Positions 37,061-45,456 of a stretch of 64,000 nt of DNA are shown here, piece after piece. Source of the DNA: Colwellia sp. (GTDB taxonomy: Bacteria > Pseudomonadota > Gammaproteobacteria > Enterobacterales > Alteromonadaceae); the NCBI GenBank assembly GCA_013215295.1, contig JABSOZ010000007.1:186001-250000 (forward strand), in the 5' to 3' direction. The position numbers and the translations under genes were made by a program. Each line of letters starts with the position of its first letter. Position 1 is the first letter of the stretch. The notes beneath the pieces were generated by a model, which was given only the letters and a program-made list of their open reading frames with translations, had not been told where the DNA came from and did not search any database.

Positions 37061-38503
37061 TTATTGTTGAACCGCTAAATCATCTCTGTTGATTAACTCT
37101 CCATTTAGAATAACGAATTGAATCGTGTCCCATGCTTCTATAGAAACTAAAGGGCTACTATCTAGTAAAAGGAGATTAGCCACTTTGCCCACTTCAACAG
37201 AGCCATAATCGTTTTGAATATTGAATTGTTTGGCATTATTAATGGTTGATGCCGCTAAAACCTCTTCTAAGGTAAGCCCTGCTGCAGCCATTGCTTTCAT
37301 TTCTTGAAAAGTTGTTAACCCCGGTTGGTTAGCATAACTTGGGCTGCCTGGAAAATCCGATGCGAGCAGAATAGGGTGTTTAGCCTTATTAAGGTAGTTC
37401 ACTACTTTACTTCCTTTGCCTACTCGATTATAAATAAACATTTCAGCGATCGACTGGTCAGGCATGCCATCAAATCCGATACGAAGCTCATTTTTAAACC
37501 ATTGTGCCTCAGGTGTTTTATACCAATCTAAAACTGCTTTAGGTGTTACTTTCTTAAATTGTGATAAATTTTGAATATCGGATAGCATAAGTTCTCCCAA
37601 GCCAGCGATAACTCTTTGTGTTGGCATATAGCCAATTTTTTTATCAATAATAGTATCTAACACGCCAGTAATCATTTTAGGAATATCCGCTGAACGATTG
37701 TATTCCCCCCAGTTCCACAACCCGTGAGCAATAATATCTACCCCTGCATTCAACGCTAACTTTTGCATATCGAATGCATTAGCATGAGCTAAAATTGTTA
37801 GTCCCATTTTGTCTGCAGAAACTTTAATGCGATTAAGTGTTTGGCTTGAAAGTAATTGCCATTGGCTTGCATTGCCGTAGCCATCTTCAAAATAAAGTTT
37901 TATACAAGAAGCGCCTGATTTTGATATTCTTGAAACAATTGCTTCAGGTGAATTTACTTCATTTATTCCCGCTTTTTCATTCACTAAATATGTGTATATA
38001 GAACGAGATATCTCATCGGTTTTTTCTACATAAGGAAAGGTGTTCTTCGAGGTGATAACTTCACAATGAAAGTATTGAGGATGAACTTTCTCTGAAGTAA
38101 AATGGTGACTGTTGAGTCCTGGATTAGGATCAAGTATTTGAGTCACACCATAATATAAAAAACTTCGAGGTTGCTGTTTAAAATAGAGTTTGGTCAATGC
38201 AGGATTTTTCATGGCAATAGGCTCAGCCCCAAAACCCATGCCAGGAATTGATGAAACATGTGCATGGCTATCCATAATACCGGGCAATAAATATTTTCCT
38301 TTACCTGCTATTTTCTTTGCCTTTGTCTTGATTTTATTGGCGGTAATCTGTTTGATTCGTCCATCTACAATAAGCACATTCATATGCTGTTGTGGGCTTA
38401 TCAAATTAGGGGATATAATAGTGACATTCTCAATCAGAAGCTCATTTTGCGCGAGTGTTGAATATGATAAAAACATAAAAATAAAGCATGATAATTTACG
38501 CAT
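37061..38503 (-). CDS. Secreted amidohydrolase family protein
   Basis: A signal peptide (MRKLSCFIFMFLSYSTLAQ) is followed by a metal-dependent amidohydrolase fold of about 460 residues. Metal ligands are visible as MDSHAHVSS (HxH, about 77-84), LAHANAFDM and IIAHGLWNWG for the histidines, and LLASDFPG for the late aspartate. The C-terminal VEVGKVANLLLLDSSPL strand pair is the typical composite beta-sandwich end. Related proteins include imidazolonepropionase-like and prolidase-like periplasmic hydrolases; the substrate is not clear. It diverges from the CadC-like regulator gene (171-base gap), so the two may be linked, but this is inference. Confidence 0.88.
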   Translation of the reverse strand: MRKLSCFIFMFLSYSTLAQNELLIENVTIISPNLISPQQHMNVLIVDGRIKQITANKIKTKAKKIAGKGKYLLPGIMDSHAHVSSIPGMGFGAEPIAMKNPALTKLYFKQQPRSFLYYGVTQILDPNPGLNSHHFTSEKVHPQYFHCEVITSKNTFPYVEKTDEISRSIYTYLVNEKAGINEVNSPEAIVSRISKSGASCIKLYFEDGYGNASQWQLLSSQTLNRIKVSADKMGLTILAHANAFDMQKLALNAGVDIIAHGLWNWGEYNRSADIPKMITGVLDTIIDKKIGYMPTQRVIAGLGELMLSDIQNLSQFKKVTPKAVLDWYKTPEAQWFKNELRIGFDGMPDQSIAEMFIYNRVGKGSKVVNYLNKAKHPILLASDFPGSPSYANQPGLTTFQEMKAMAAAGLTLEEVLAASTINNAKQFNIQNDYGSVEVGKVANLLLLDSSPLVSIEAWDTIQFVILNGELINRDDLAVQQ

Positions 38504-38674
38504 TAATTTTCCTAATATTTTATTTAAATAATGGGCGTGGACAACAAGTGAACATTATATTTTGAGTTGTATTTCACTTATTAAAATTTACGATAACTAT
38601 GTTATGCTTAATCAATAAAAAACATCTTAAAATATTCTAATGCTTTTCTTAAATCCCTTAATACATTGATATTC

Positions 38675-40519
38675 ATGAATAATAAAACAGATAAAAAAGA
38701 TAAAAATATAATTATATTAGGCGAATGGAAAGTACTTAGCGATGAAAACTTACTCATTTCAGCTGAGAAACAAGTAACGCTTTTACCTAAAGTTATGACA
38801 GCCCTAGAGTATTTTATTGAACGCCCTAAGCAAGTGATCACCTTTGATGAGCTTAATAACGCTATTTGGCCAAATGAAGTTGTCGGTGATAATTCTTTTT
38901 ACAATATTATTGGCCAATTACGAAAGTCGTTGGGTGATGTAGCTTCTAAACCTAATTATATAGAAACCATTTCAAAAAAAGGATATCGATTAATAGCAGA
39001 CGTTACCGTCGATAATGATGAAATTTCATTTAAAAATAACAACACTTCTGAACCTGAAAATCCCCAGATAAATTCTTTTGTTATTAGGCCGCGTACAAAA
39101 GTGCTAGGGCTTATTTTTATCGCTCTACTGGTCATACTCTTTAGTCGTTTGAATTATTATAATAATATCTCGACGACACAGGTAATCTCTAACGCCGAAG
39201 CTGATTCTACATCTGAATCATTATCCCAGTTAGCGAAACAATTTCTTTCTTTGGCTAACTTTCATCAATTTAAAGGTGGTAAAGAAAATAAATTGATCGC
39301 CATTGATTATTATCAAAAGCTTGTTGCGCTTAACCCAAACTATATTCAGGCATATACAGAAATCGCTTATTTGAATATCGAATTGATGTCCTTGATACCA
39401 AATGAAAAGCAATTATTTTACAGGAAAACCGTGCTAGCTAGCGAAAAAGCTAATAACCAGTTTTTAACGACTTATATAAATGAAATAAAAACTCCAAACA
39501 GTAAATCTAATGCTGTTGAGCAAGCATTTGAAACGCTTAATCAAAATACGATTAATGTTTTGGTGAGTACAAGAATGGTCTTTGCAGACTTTCTCTTTAA
39601 AAAGGGGAAAATCAATAAAGCCATTGAACAACAAAAAATAGCGATTGATAACTGCCCCACGTGCGCCGAGATGCACCGAAAACTCGCAAACTCTTATATG
39701 GTCAATATGTCACTTGAAAAAGCGGCAAAATATTTTAATAGCTACCATGAATTAAGCAGTTACGATTATAACAACCCCATTAGAATAGTTAGCCAAGGTG
39801 CATTATCAATACGAACCTTGAAAACAATGCATCAATGGTATGAAAACACGCCAAAACAATTAAATCATACATACCAACAGAATCATTTAACACTTTTTTA
39901 TTTAAACTTAGGGCTCTTTAAAAAGGCCAATGTCGTTATGGCGAAACGAGATGTAACAAAGGTAAGCGATTTTTTTACTTTATATACCTTAGCGGCAGTG
40001 GAGGGGGCAAAACGAAATTTCACGCAGAGTTTAAGATATTTAAAGAGGCGCCATGAAATTTTTCCACAAAACTTACAGTTTACTCTATCGTTATCATTAG
40101 CTTATTGGATGACGGGAAAAAATGAAACTGCACTGACATTATTAGAGCAAGAAGTTATAGCCAAAGGTTTCGATATGTCAGCATATCAATTATTACATGC
40201 TGCGTTACTCATAGAAAACAATCAACTTAATATGGCTAAGCCGTTACTTATAAAAGCGGAAAATAGTATTTTAAATACAGAAAATATCAATGCTAATAAT
40301 CATATGGAGCATGCAATGATTTATGCAATTTTGGGTGATAAAGAAAAATCACTTACATCATTAGCGTTGTCACTCAAAGCGGGTTGGGTCTCAGATTTTA
40401 ATTTAAATTGGTGGAGACTCGAAGACAACCCATTTTTATTTAACATAAAGCACGAGGAAGAATTCAAAACAATAGTAATAAATTATTATGAGCAGTTAAA
40501 GGTAATAACCTCAAAATAA
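38675..40519 (+). CDS. CadC/ToxR-like membrane regulator with winged-helix and TPR domains
   Basis: A DNA-binding OmpR/CadC-type winged helix occupies residues 10-105 (ending YIETISKKGYRLIADV, the family wing). A single membrane helix follows (VLGLIFIALLVILF, about 143-158), then a periplasmic region of about 450 residues with TPR-like helical repeats (for example NYIQAYTEIAYLNIELM and CAEMHRKLANSYMVNMSLEKAAKYF). This is the design of membrane-embedded one-component sensors that bind DNA directly. A TTG at 38666 would add three residues; the ATG at 38675 is preferred. It faces away from the amidohydrolase and precedes the serine hydrolase, so either could be a target. Confidence 0.87.
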   Translation: MNNKTDKKDKNIIILGEWKVLSDENLLISAEKQVTLLPKVMTALEYFIERPKQVITFDELNNAIWPNEVVGDNSFYNIIGQLRKSLGDVASKPNYIETISKKGYRLIADVTVDNDEISFKNNNTSEPENPQINSFVIRPRTKVLGLIFIALLVILFSRLNYYNNISTTQVISNAEADSTSESLSQLAKQFLSLANFHQFKGGKENKLIAIDYYQKLVALNPNYIQAYTEIAYLNIELMSLIPNEKQLFYRKTVLASEKANNQFLTTYINEIKTPNSKSNAVEQAFETLNQNTINVLVSTRMVFADFLFKKGKINKAIEQQKIAIDNCPTCAEMHRKLANSYMVNMSLEKAAKYFNSYHELSSYDYNNPIRIVSQGALSIRTLKTMHQWYENTPKQLNHTYQQNHLTLFYLNLGLFKKANVVMAKRDVTKVSDFFTLYTLAAVEGAKRNFTQSLRYLKRRHEIFPQNLQFTLSLSLAYWMTGKNETALTLLEQEVIAKGFDMSAYQLLHAALLIENNQLNMAKPLLIKAENSILNTENINANNHMEHAMIYAILGDKEKSLTSLALSLKAGWVSDFNLNWWRLEDNPFLFNIKHEEEFKTIVINYYEQLKVITSK

Positions 40520-40626
40520 CTTATTTAAGGTCTAGATAAAATAATTATACGCCGCAATGTTTAGCCTAATTATCTAATTGAAATCATATTCATACTATCA
40601 CCTACACTTATAGTTAGCTGATATTT

Positions 40627-40661
40627 ATACTAATATTATTTCATTAGAATAATATTAGTAT
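40627..40661. repeat. Perfect 14-bp AT-rich inverted repeat before the serine hydrolase gene
   Basis: ATACTAATATTATT and its exact complement flank a 7-base loop (TCATTAG). The repeat lies 108 bases after the CadC-like gene and 71 bases before the serine hydrolase start. It could be an operator for the hydrolase or a weak transcript-end hairpin; no T-run follows it. Confidence 0.5.
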
Positions 40662-40731
40662 TCTGTGAGGTAAAGTTATCACCGCATGCTTATTATCACT
40701 CAACATTACAAACCACGTAGAAAAATTTAAT

Positions 40732-42108
40732 ATGAAATCACCAATCATCAAAAATGTCCTCCCTGTATTAAGAGCTGGCTTGAGCGCAACACTCGTTATG
40801 TTATCGTTATTTTTGCCCGGTTCTGTTTATGCAGATTCACTTATTAATGAAATTGAAGCTGTCATTAAACCGTATGTTAGCCATCATGTTTTTAGTGGCG
40901 CGGTACTGGTGGCTAAAAACGGTAAAGTGATTTATCAACAAGGACATGGTTTGGCCAACCGCGAATGGAAATTATCGAATACACCACAAGTAAAATTCCA
41001 AATTGCATCCATGACTAAAAGTTTTACGGCGGCGTTAATCTTGAAGCTCGTCGAACAAGATAAGCTTTCATTAGATGACACCATTAGCCAACATTTACCA
41101 GAATTTGACCAGAAAAAAGGTGAAAAAATCACCATCGCTCATATATTAAGTCATCGTACGGGACTTCCTCGAGCCTTCATTATTCCAGGTTGGTTTACTG
41201 GAAAATTTAGCGGCCAAGTGAGTAATAAAGAATTTGCAGATGTCATTGGTAAGCAAGATTTACTTTTCGAACCAGGGGCTGAGGCACGTTACACAAACTT
41301 AGGTTATTTCTTGCTAGGGTTGATCATTGAATCAGCCACCGGTCAAACCTATGAGCAAGTTTTACAACAACAGCTCCTTACGCCCTTAAATCTTATGGAT
41401 ACGGGTATTGCCCATCACTCAAGCGTACTAAGTCTTCGAGCAAGTGGTTACCGAGTGGCAAAGAGTGGCGGATATAAGAATCAAAGCTACATAAACTTAA
41501 AAGTGTTTGGCGCAGGCTCAGCCATGTATTCAACCGTGCAGGATTTGTTTAAATGGGATCAAGCGCTTTACGGTGCTGATTTTTTAAACGCCGAAAGTAA
41601 AAAGTTTTTATTTGGTCCTAGAGAAAATTTTGGCTTTTATGTACAAAAATTTCCGCTTGGTTATAGTGGTATCGAACCTAACAGCACTATAACCAATGGT
41701 GAATTACTTGGCTTTAGTAGCGTAATGACACGGTTTGTTGACCAGAAACATACGATTATCATTTTGAGTAATAACGCCATAAATTCAACAGAGAAATTCA
41801 GATTAACCCTTGATATTGCTAAAATATTGTACAATGTAAAAAACGATAAAACTAAACTACCTATAAGCTTTTTATTCACTAAAGGATTAGTGAACGGTGA
41901 GTTGGGCGAGTCTATTAAGACTTACCGTGAAAATAAGTCTCTTTATGTTGTAGAAGAAGCTGCGCTGATATCTGTTGCACAACAACAACTTTGGAGTCGG
42001 CAATCAGAAAACGCTGTTGAATTGTTTAACTTTATCATTGAGCATTTTCCAGACTCAGCTCAAGCTAAGCGTCTTTTAACTGAAGCTAAAGCACAAAAGG
42101 AAAATTAA
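40732..42108 (+). CDS. Serine hydrolase, class C beta-lactamase/DD-peptidase family
   Basis: The 458-residue precursor has an N-terminal signal (hydrophobic stretch ending near VYADS, about residue 35). The penicillin-recognising fold shows FQIASMTKSFTAALIL with the active serine and lysine (SMTK), and LFEPGAEARYTNLGYFLLG with the YxN motif (YTN). The third KTG-like element is not clear and may be NGELLGFSS. After about residue 375 the chain continues with a helical C-terminal extension that looks TPR-like (LWSRQSENAVELFNFIIEHFPDSAQA). The family includes esterases, peptidases and beta-lactamases, and antibiotic hydrolysis should not be assumed. An inverted repeat lies upstream and a hairpin downstream. 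Confidence 0.87.
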   Translation: MKSPIIKNVLPVLRAGLSATLVMLSLFLPGSVYADSLINEIEAVIKPYVSHHVFSGAVLVAKNGKVIYQQGHGLANREWKLSNTPQVKFQIASMTKSFTAALILKLVEQDKLSLDDTISQHLPEFDQKKGEKITIAHILSHRTGLPRAFIIPGWFTGKFSGQVSNKEFADVIGKQDLLFEPGAEARYTNLGYFLLGLIIESATGQTYEQVLQQQLLTPLNLMDTGIAHHSSVLSLRASGYRVAKSGGYKNQSYINLKVFGAGSAMYSTVQDLFKWDQALYGADFLNAESKKFLFGPRENFGFYVQKFPLGYSGIEPNSTITNGELLGFSSVMTRFVDQKHTIIILSNNAINSTEKFRLTLDIAKILYNVKNDKTKLPISFLFTKGLVNGELGESIKTYRENKSLYVVEEAALISVAQQQLWSRQSENAVELFNFIIEHFPDSAQAKRLLTEAKAQKEN

Positions 42109-42118
42109 TCAGTTGGTT

Positions 42119-42164
42119 TCACTCATTAAAGACAAGCCGCTAAGTGTTGTTCTTTAATGAGTGA
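42119..42164 (+). terminator. Hairpin after the serine hydrolase gene
   Basis: A 13-bp stem formed by TCACTCATTAAAG and its complement surrounds a 20-base loop, starting 11 bases after the stop. No clear T-run follows, so it is either a weak terminator or an mRNA 3'-end stabiliser. Confidence 0.5.
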
Positions 42165-42276
42165 TTAATAATAAATAGAAGTAGGGGCATTTATCCGATT
42201 AAGCGGGTGCTACATCTGTAAGACGATTACACCCACCGTATTTTTATGAAGAGTTCCACAAAGCCTGATGCTTTTT

Positions 42277-42378
42277 TTATGCAATAAATTGTTTCAATTC
42301 TGCTGCTTTCGCAACTTTAGCGTAAGCACAAGTATTCGCTTGCTGAACTGCAGAAAACTGTTCTAGCCAAATATACAT
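42277..42378 (-). CDS. Possible 33-residue micro-ORF overlapping the sensor kinase 3' end
   Basis: An ATG frame in a different register begins inside the last codons of the histidine kinase gene and runs 33 codons to TAA. The product (starts MYIWLEQFSAVQQANTCAYA, ends LKQFIA) is alanine-rich, unlike random AT-rich DNA. It could be a translationally coupled small protein, a frame-shifted remnant of a longer kinase C-terminus, or chance. An AAAGC-type mini-hairpin and A/T run follow the stop. Confidence 0.22.
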   Translation of the reverse strand: MYIWLEQFSAVQQANTCAYAKVAKAAELKQFIA

Positions 42379-43706
42379 CTGAAACAAGCACCTTGCTCAC
42401 GAGTGAGATAAACTAAATCTCCACCATGATTGATCATAATCTGTCGTGAAAGGCTCAAACCAATGCCTGAACCTCGCTGTTTAGTGGTAAAAAAAGGCAC
42501 AAAAATCATCTCTCTTACATGTTCACCAATACCTGCGCCATTGTCAGCAATTTCAACATAGAGTTGTTGTGTTTTGTTTTGGCCCACCGTTAACGATATT
42601 TGATTTTTAATATCATAATTATCCACCAATCTCATCTGTTGTTCACTATGTGACTTTACCGCTTCTATAGCATTTTTAACAAGGTTAATAAGTACTTGTT
42701 CAATTTGAGCACTATCTAACATGACCAATTGTTGGTTTTGTATATCAATCGTAAGGGTGGTATTGCATTCGTGAAGTTGTTGTCTATGAAGTATTTCGAT
42801 TCGCGCTAAAATAATGTCTAACTGGCTAGGCATTAAATTTGGTAAAGGTAAGCTACTAATTTGTCGAAAGCTAGCGATAAATTCACCTAAGTATTGAGTG
42901 CGAGAAGCTAAGGTATTAAGTGCTAGGGTTAAATCTTGCTTGTTTTCTTCATCGATAAAATTGAGATCTTTGGGAATCAAACTCTGACAGGTTTGTGCAA
43001 TAGAAGCTAACGGGGTGATAGTATTGGCAACTTCATGGGTGAGTACGTGAGTAAGGCGTTTATAAGCCTGCTGCTCTTTATTTAGCAACAATTCATGAAT
43101 TGATTGTAATGTGACAATCTTACGCGCTTGTCCTTGGATCTCAGCAATACTCACTTGCAGCGTTAACGTATCTTCCTGCTCTCCATGTTGCCATTGCACT
43201 GTACTTTGCAAGTTCTTCTGTGCGGCTAGAATAATAGTGCCAATATGACTGAGTTCATTGAGATGACCGACACTTTTTCCGAGTAACTTAGCAACCGCGG
43301 GATTAGATTCAATAACATTACCTTTAACGTCGAAAACGATGACAGCAAGATTTATATGTACCAGTAATGCTTTGAGAAATTCGCTTTGTTGCTCGGCATC
43401 AAAACGCGCTGATTGCATTTGTTGCTTCACCCCTTCAAAATGCTGACGCATTGGGTGGTGAACACTAAAGCCTAAAGTATGATCACCATTAGCTAGTGCT
43501 CTAACCACTTGTATTATTTGCTGGTCTTGGCGTTTGAAAGATGTCAGTAATGAAGCAATTAATGTAATTGAAATCACTAATACCAATAGCCAAGTCGAAG
43601 ACATGCCAATTGTAATATAAACGCTGGTAAGCAATGCTACACAAGCCAGTAAGGCAATAAGGTTAATCACTAATAATAACGAAGGTCGATTATTCAAAAA
43701 ATTCAT
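42363..43706 (-). CDS. Sensor histidine kinase, NtrB/NtrY-like
   Basis: Two membrane helices (about residues 11-32 and 37-52) with almost no periplasmic loop begin this 447-residue kinase, suggesting that it senses within the membrane or in the cytoplasm. A PAS-like domain (about 105-190, KALLVHINLAVIVFDVKGNVIESN) precedes the phosphoacceptor box LTHVLTHEVANTITPLASIA and the ATPase domain: N-box LVNLVKNAIEAV-type, G1 ADNGAGIG and G2 GSGIGLSLSRQI. It ends abruptly at CIFG. The response-regulator gene lies 48 bases upstream on the same strand, so the two form one operon. The pair probably controls the divergent exporter operon. Confidence 0.9.
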   Translation of the reverse strand: MNFLNNRPSLLLVINLIALLACVALLTSVYITIGMSSTWLLVLVISITLIASLLTSFKRQDQQIIQVVRALANGDHTLGFSVHHPMRQHFEGVKQQMQSARFDAEQQSEFLKALLVHINLAVIVFDVKGNVIESNPAVAKLLGKSVGHLNELSHIGTIILAAQKNLQSTVQWQHGEQEDTLTLQVSIAEIQGQARKIVTLQSIHELLLNKEQQAYKRLTHVLTHEVANTITPLASIAQTCQSLIPKDLNFIDEENKQDLTLALNTLASRTQYLGEFIASFRQISSLPLPNLMPSQLDIILARIEILHRQQLHECNTTLTIDIQNQQLVMLDSAQIEQVLINLVKNAIEAVKSHSEQQMRLVDNYDIKNQISLTVGQNKTQQLYVEIADNGAGIGEHVREMIFVPFFTTKQRGSGIGLSLSRQIMINHGGDLVYLTREQGACFRCIFG

Positions 43707-43754
43707 AACATAGGTTCATTCAATTAAGTAAAAGGGTGGACAAAGTGTAATAAA

Positions 43755-45185
43755 TTACAAATCATGCTTTTCTAAACGGCGGTACATCGCCCCCCTTGTT
43801 AAGCCTAGTGCTTTCGCCGCTTGACTAACATTGCCCTGATGATGTTTAAGGGCAGCACGAACAGCACGTTGCTCAATTATTTCTAAGTTGAAGCAATCAT
43901 AAACCGTATTATCTATATAGTCGTTTAAAGCGTTATCATGTGATTTAGAATTCTCAGCGACATCCGATTTTTCAGGTTTTTTGTCAGAAGTTACAGCGAC
44001 CACTGAAGAAATATCTAGTACACCACTGTCACTTAAAATAACGGAACGCTCAATAACGTGAGACAATTCACGTACGTTGCCGGGCCAAGCATAATGGCAA
44101 AGCAGGTTCATATCTTCGGGCTCAATAGACAAGTTTCTTTTATATTTACGGCTAAAATGTTCAAGGTAATATTCAGTAAGTAAAGGGATGTCATCTACTC
44201 GTTCGCGTAATGGTGGTAAGCGTATTTCTACGGTATTAATGCGATAAAGTAAATCTTGTCTAAAACGGTTTTCATGCACAGCTTGAGGCAAATTTTCATT
44301 GGTGGCACAAATGAGGCGAATATTCACATCTATGGGTTTGGTACCACCGACAGGGGTGACTTGACGATTTTGCAATGCGGCTAATAAAGTCGCTTGTTGA
44401 TTTAAAGGAAGATTGCCCAATTCATCTAAAAATAAACTGCCTTCATGAGCAAGCTCAAATCTACCCGTTCTATCGGCTTTAGCATCGGTGAAGGCGCCTT
44501 TTTTATGACCAAAGAGTTCACTTTCAAATAAGCTTATAGCGATGGAACCCATGTCTAAACTAATGAAAGCTTCATCACTTCGATTACTTGCTAAGTGTAT
44601 TGCATGTGCCGCTAGTTCTTTACCTGTGCCACTTTCACCGGTAATTAAAATGTTAGCATCAGTTTTTGCCGCTTTTTTTATTGTATCAAAGACTTTTTTC
44701 ATCGCTACACTTTGGCCTAAGAATTCAAAGTTTTGGCCTTTAAGTGCGTGATTTAATCCTAGGGTTTGCCGTGTCAGTTTATCGACTTTTTGTTTATCTT
44801 TAGCATGAGCGAAGGCCGCGGCGATTACGGCCAACAATTGTTCATTCTTCCAAGGTTTGGCAATAAAATCAGAGGCACCTGCTTTTATTGCGTCAACGGC
44901 CAATTGAATATCACCATAGGCTGTCATTAGTACAACAACGACTGATGCGTTTTGATTTAAAATTGACTTGAGCCAGTAAAACCCTTCCTGTCCACTTATT
45001 GCATCATGGTTAAAGTTCATATCGAGCAATATCACTTCTATTCTATGCTCGTTAATAAGCTTCTCAATGTCGAAAGGGTTATCTGTTGTTACGACGGTTT
45101 GATAATGTTGCTTAAGTAACAGCTGAGCGGCAATCAAAATATCACAGTTGTCATCAACAATTAAAACTGAACCCGCTTGCTTCAT
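43755..45185 (-). CDS. Sigma-54-dependent response regulator (NtrC family)
   Basis: A receiver domain with acceptor Asp55 (VILLDMNF) is followed by an AAA+ activator domain (Walker A GESGTGKELAA, Walker B SLFLDELGNLP) and a C-terminal Fis-type helix-turn-helix (ALKHHQGNVSQAAKALGLTRGAMYRRL). The sigma-54 contact motif reads GAFTDA instead of GAFTGA. The ATG at 45185 has GGAT 8 bases upstream and gives 476 residues; an ATG at 45206 would add seven. The gene precedes the kinase gene and is divergent from the HlyD-ABC operon, whose upstream region carries a sigma-54 promoter and palindromes that are natural targets for this protein. Confidence 0.93.
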   Translation of the reverse strand: MKQAGSVLIVDDNCDILIAAQLLLKQHYQTVVTTDNPFDIEKLINEHRIEVILLDMNFNHDAISGQEGFYWLKSILNQNASVVVVLMTAYGDIQLAVDAIKAGASDFIAKPWKNEQLLAVIAAAFAHAKDKQKVDKLTRQTLGLNHALKGQNFEFLGQSVAMKKVFDTIKKAAKTDANILITGESGTGKELAAHAIHLASNRSDEAFISLDMGSIAISLFESELFGHKKGAFTDAKADRTGRFELAHEGSLFLDELGNLPLNQQATLLAALQNRQVTPVGGTKPIDVNIRLICATNENLPQAVHENRFRQDLLYRINTVEIRLPPLRERVDDIPLLTEYYLEHFSRKYKRNLSIEPEDMNLLCHYAWPGNVRELSHVIERSVILSDSGVLDISSVVAVTSDKKPEKSDVAENSKSHDNALNDYIDNTVYDCFNLEIIEQRAVRAALKHHQGNVSQAAKALGLTRGAMYRRLEKHDL

Positions 45186-45253
45186 TCTTATGATCCATTT
45201 AAACACTTTTATTTAGTCTACTTACATTTGATAAATTCGTCTAGTAATTGCAT

Positions 45254-45267
45254 GTCCATATATGGAC
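45254..45267. promoter_or_regulatory. 14-base perfect palindrome, candidate activator site 1
   Basis: GTCCATATATGGAC is fully self-complementary and lies about 107 bases upstream of the sigma-54 -24 box, a normal distance for an enhancer bound by an NtrC-type activator. Confidence 0.55.
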
Positions 45268-45282
45268 GGTATTGCTGATTAT

Positions 45283-45302
45283 GTACTGAAACCGGACAGT
45301 AC
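45283..45302. promoter_or_regulatory. Inverted repeat, candidate activator site 2
   Basis: GTACT and AGTAC arms are separated by 10 bases that include GGAC, a sequence also in site 1. It lies about 72 bases upstream of the -24 box. Confidence 0.4.
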
Positions 45303-45373
45303 GAAGTACCTGTTAAATAAGTGATAAACAAGTAATTAATTGTTTTTATTGTGTTTAATGTTTTATTTGAATG

Positions 45374-45388
45374 TGGCACAAGTCTTGT
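45374..45388 (+). promoter_or_regulatory. Sigma-54 (-24/-12) promoter of the HlyD-ABC operon
   Basis: TGGCAC, five bases, then TTGT matches the sigma-54 consensus TGGCAC-N5-TTGC except for the last base, with the invariant GG and G at the right spacing. It lies 69 bases before the HlyD-like start codon and points at it. An NtrC-family activator gene is directly divergent. Confidence 0.82.
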
Positions 45389-45456
45389 AATCATAAGTGA
45401 TAATTAAAGTAAAAAATGTAAATAAAGTTTAATGTATAACTTAGGTAACAACTTAA

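Noticed and set aside
38190-38531. 113-codon frame antisense to the amidohydrolase 5' end
   Set aside because: It overlaps the signal peptide and metal-site region of a clear gene and lacks a ribosome site.
40732-42108. Beta-lactamase resistance gene
   Set aside because: Only the SMTK and YTN motifs of the broad serine-hydrolase family are clear, and the C-terminal extension is unlike true class C enzymes; resistance is not supported.
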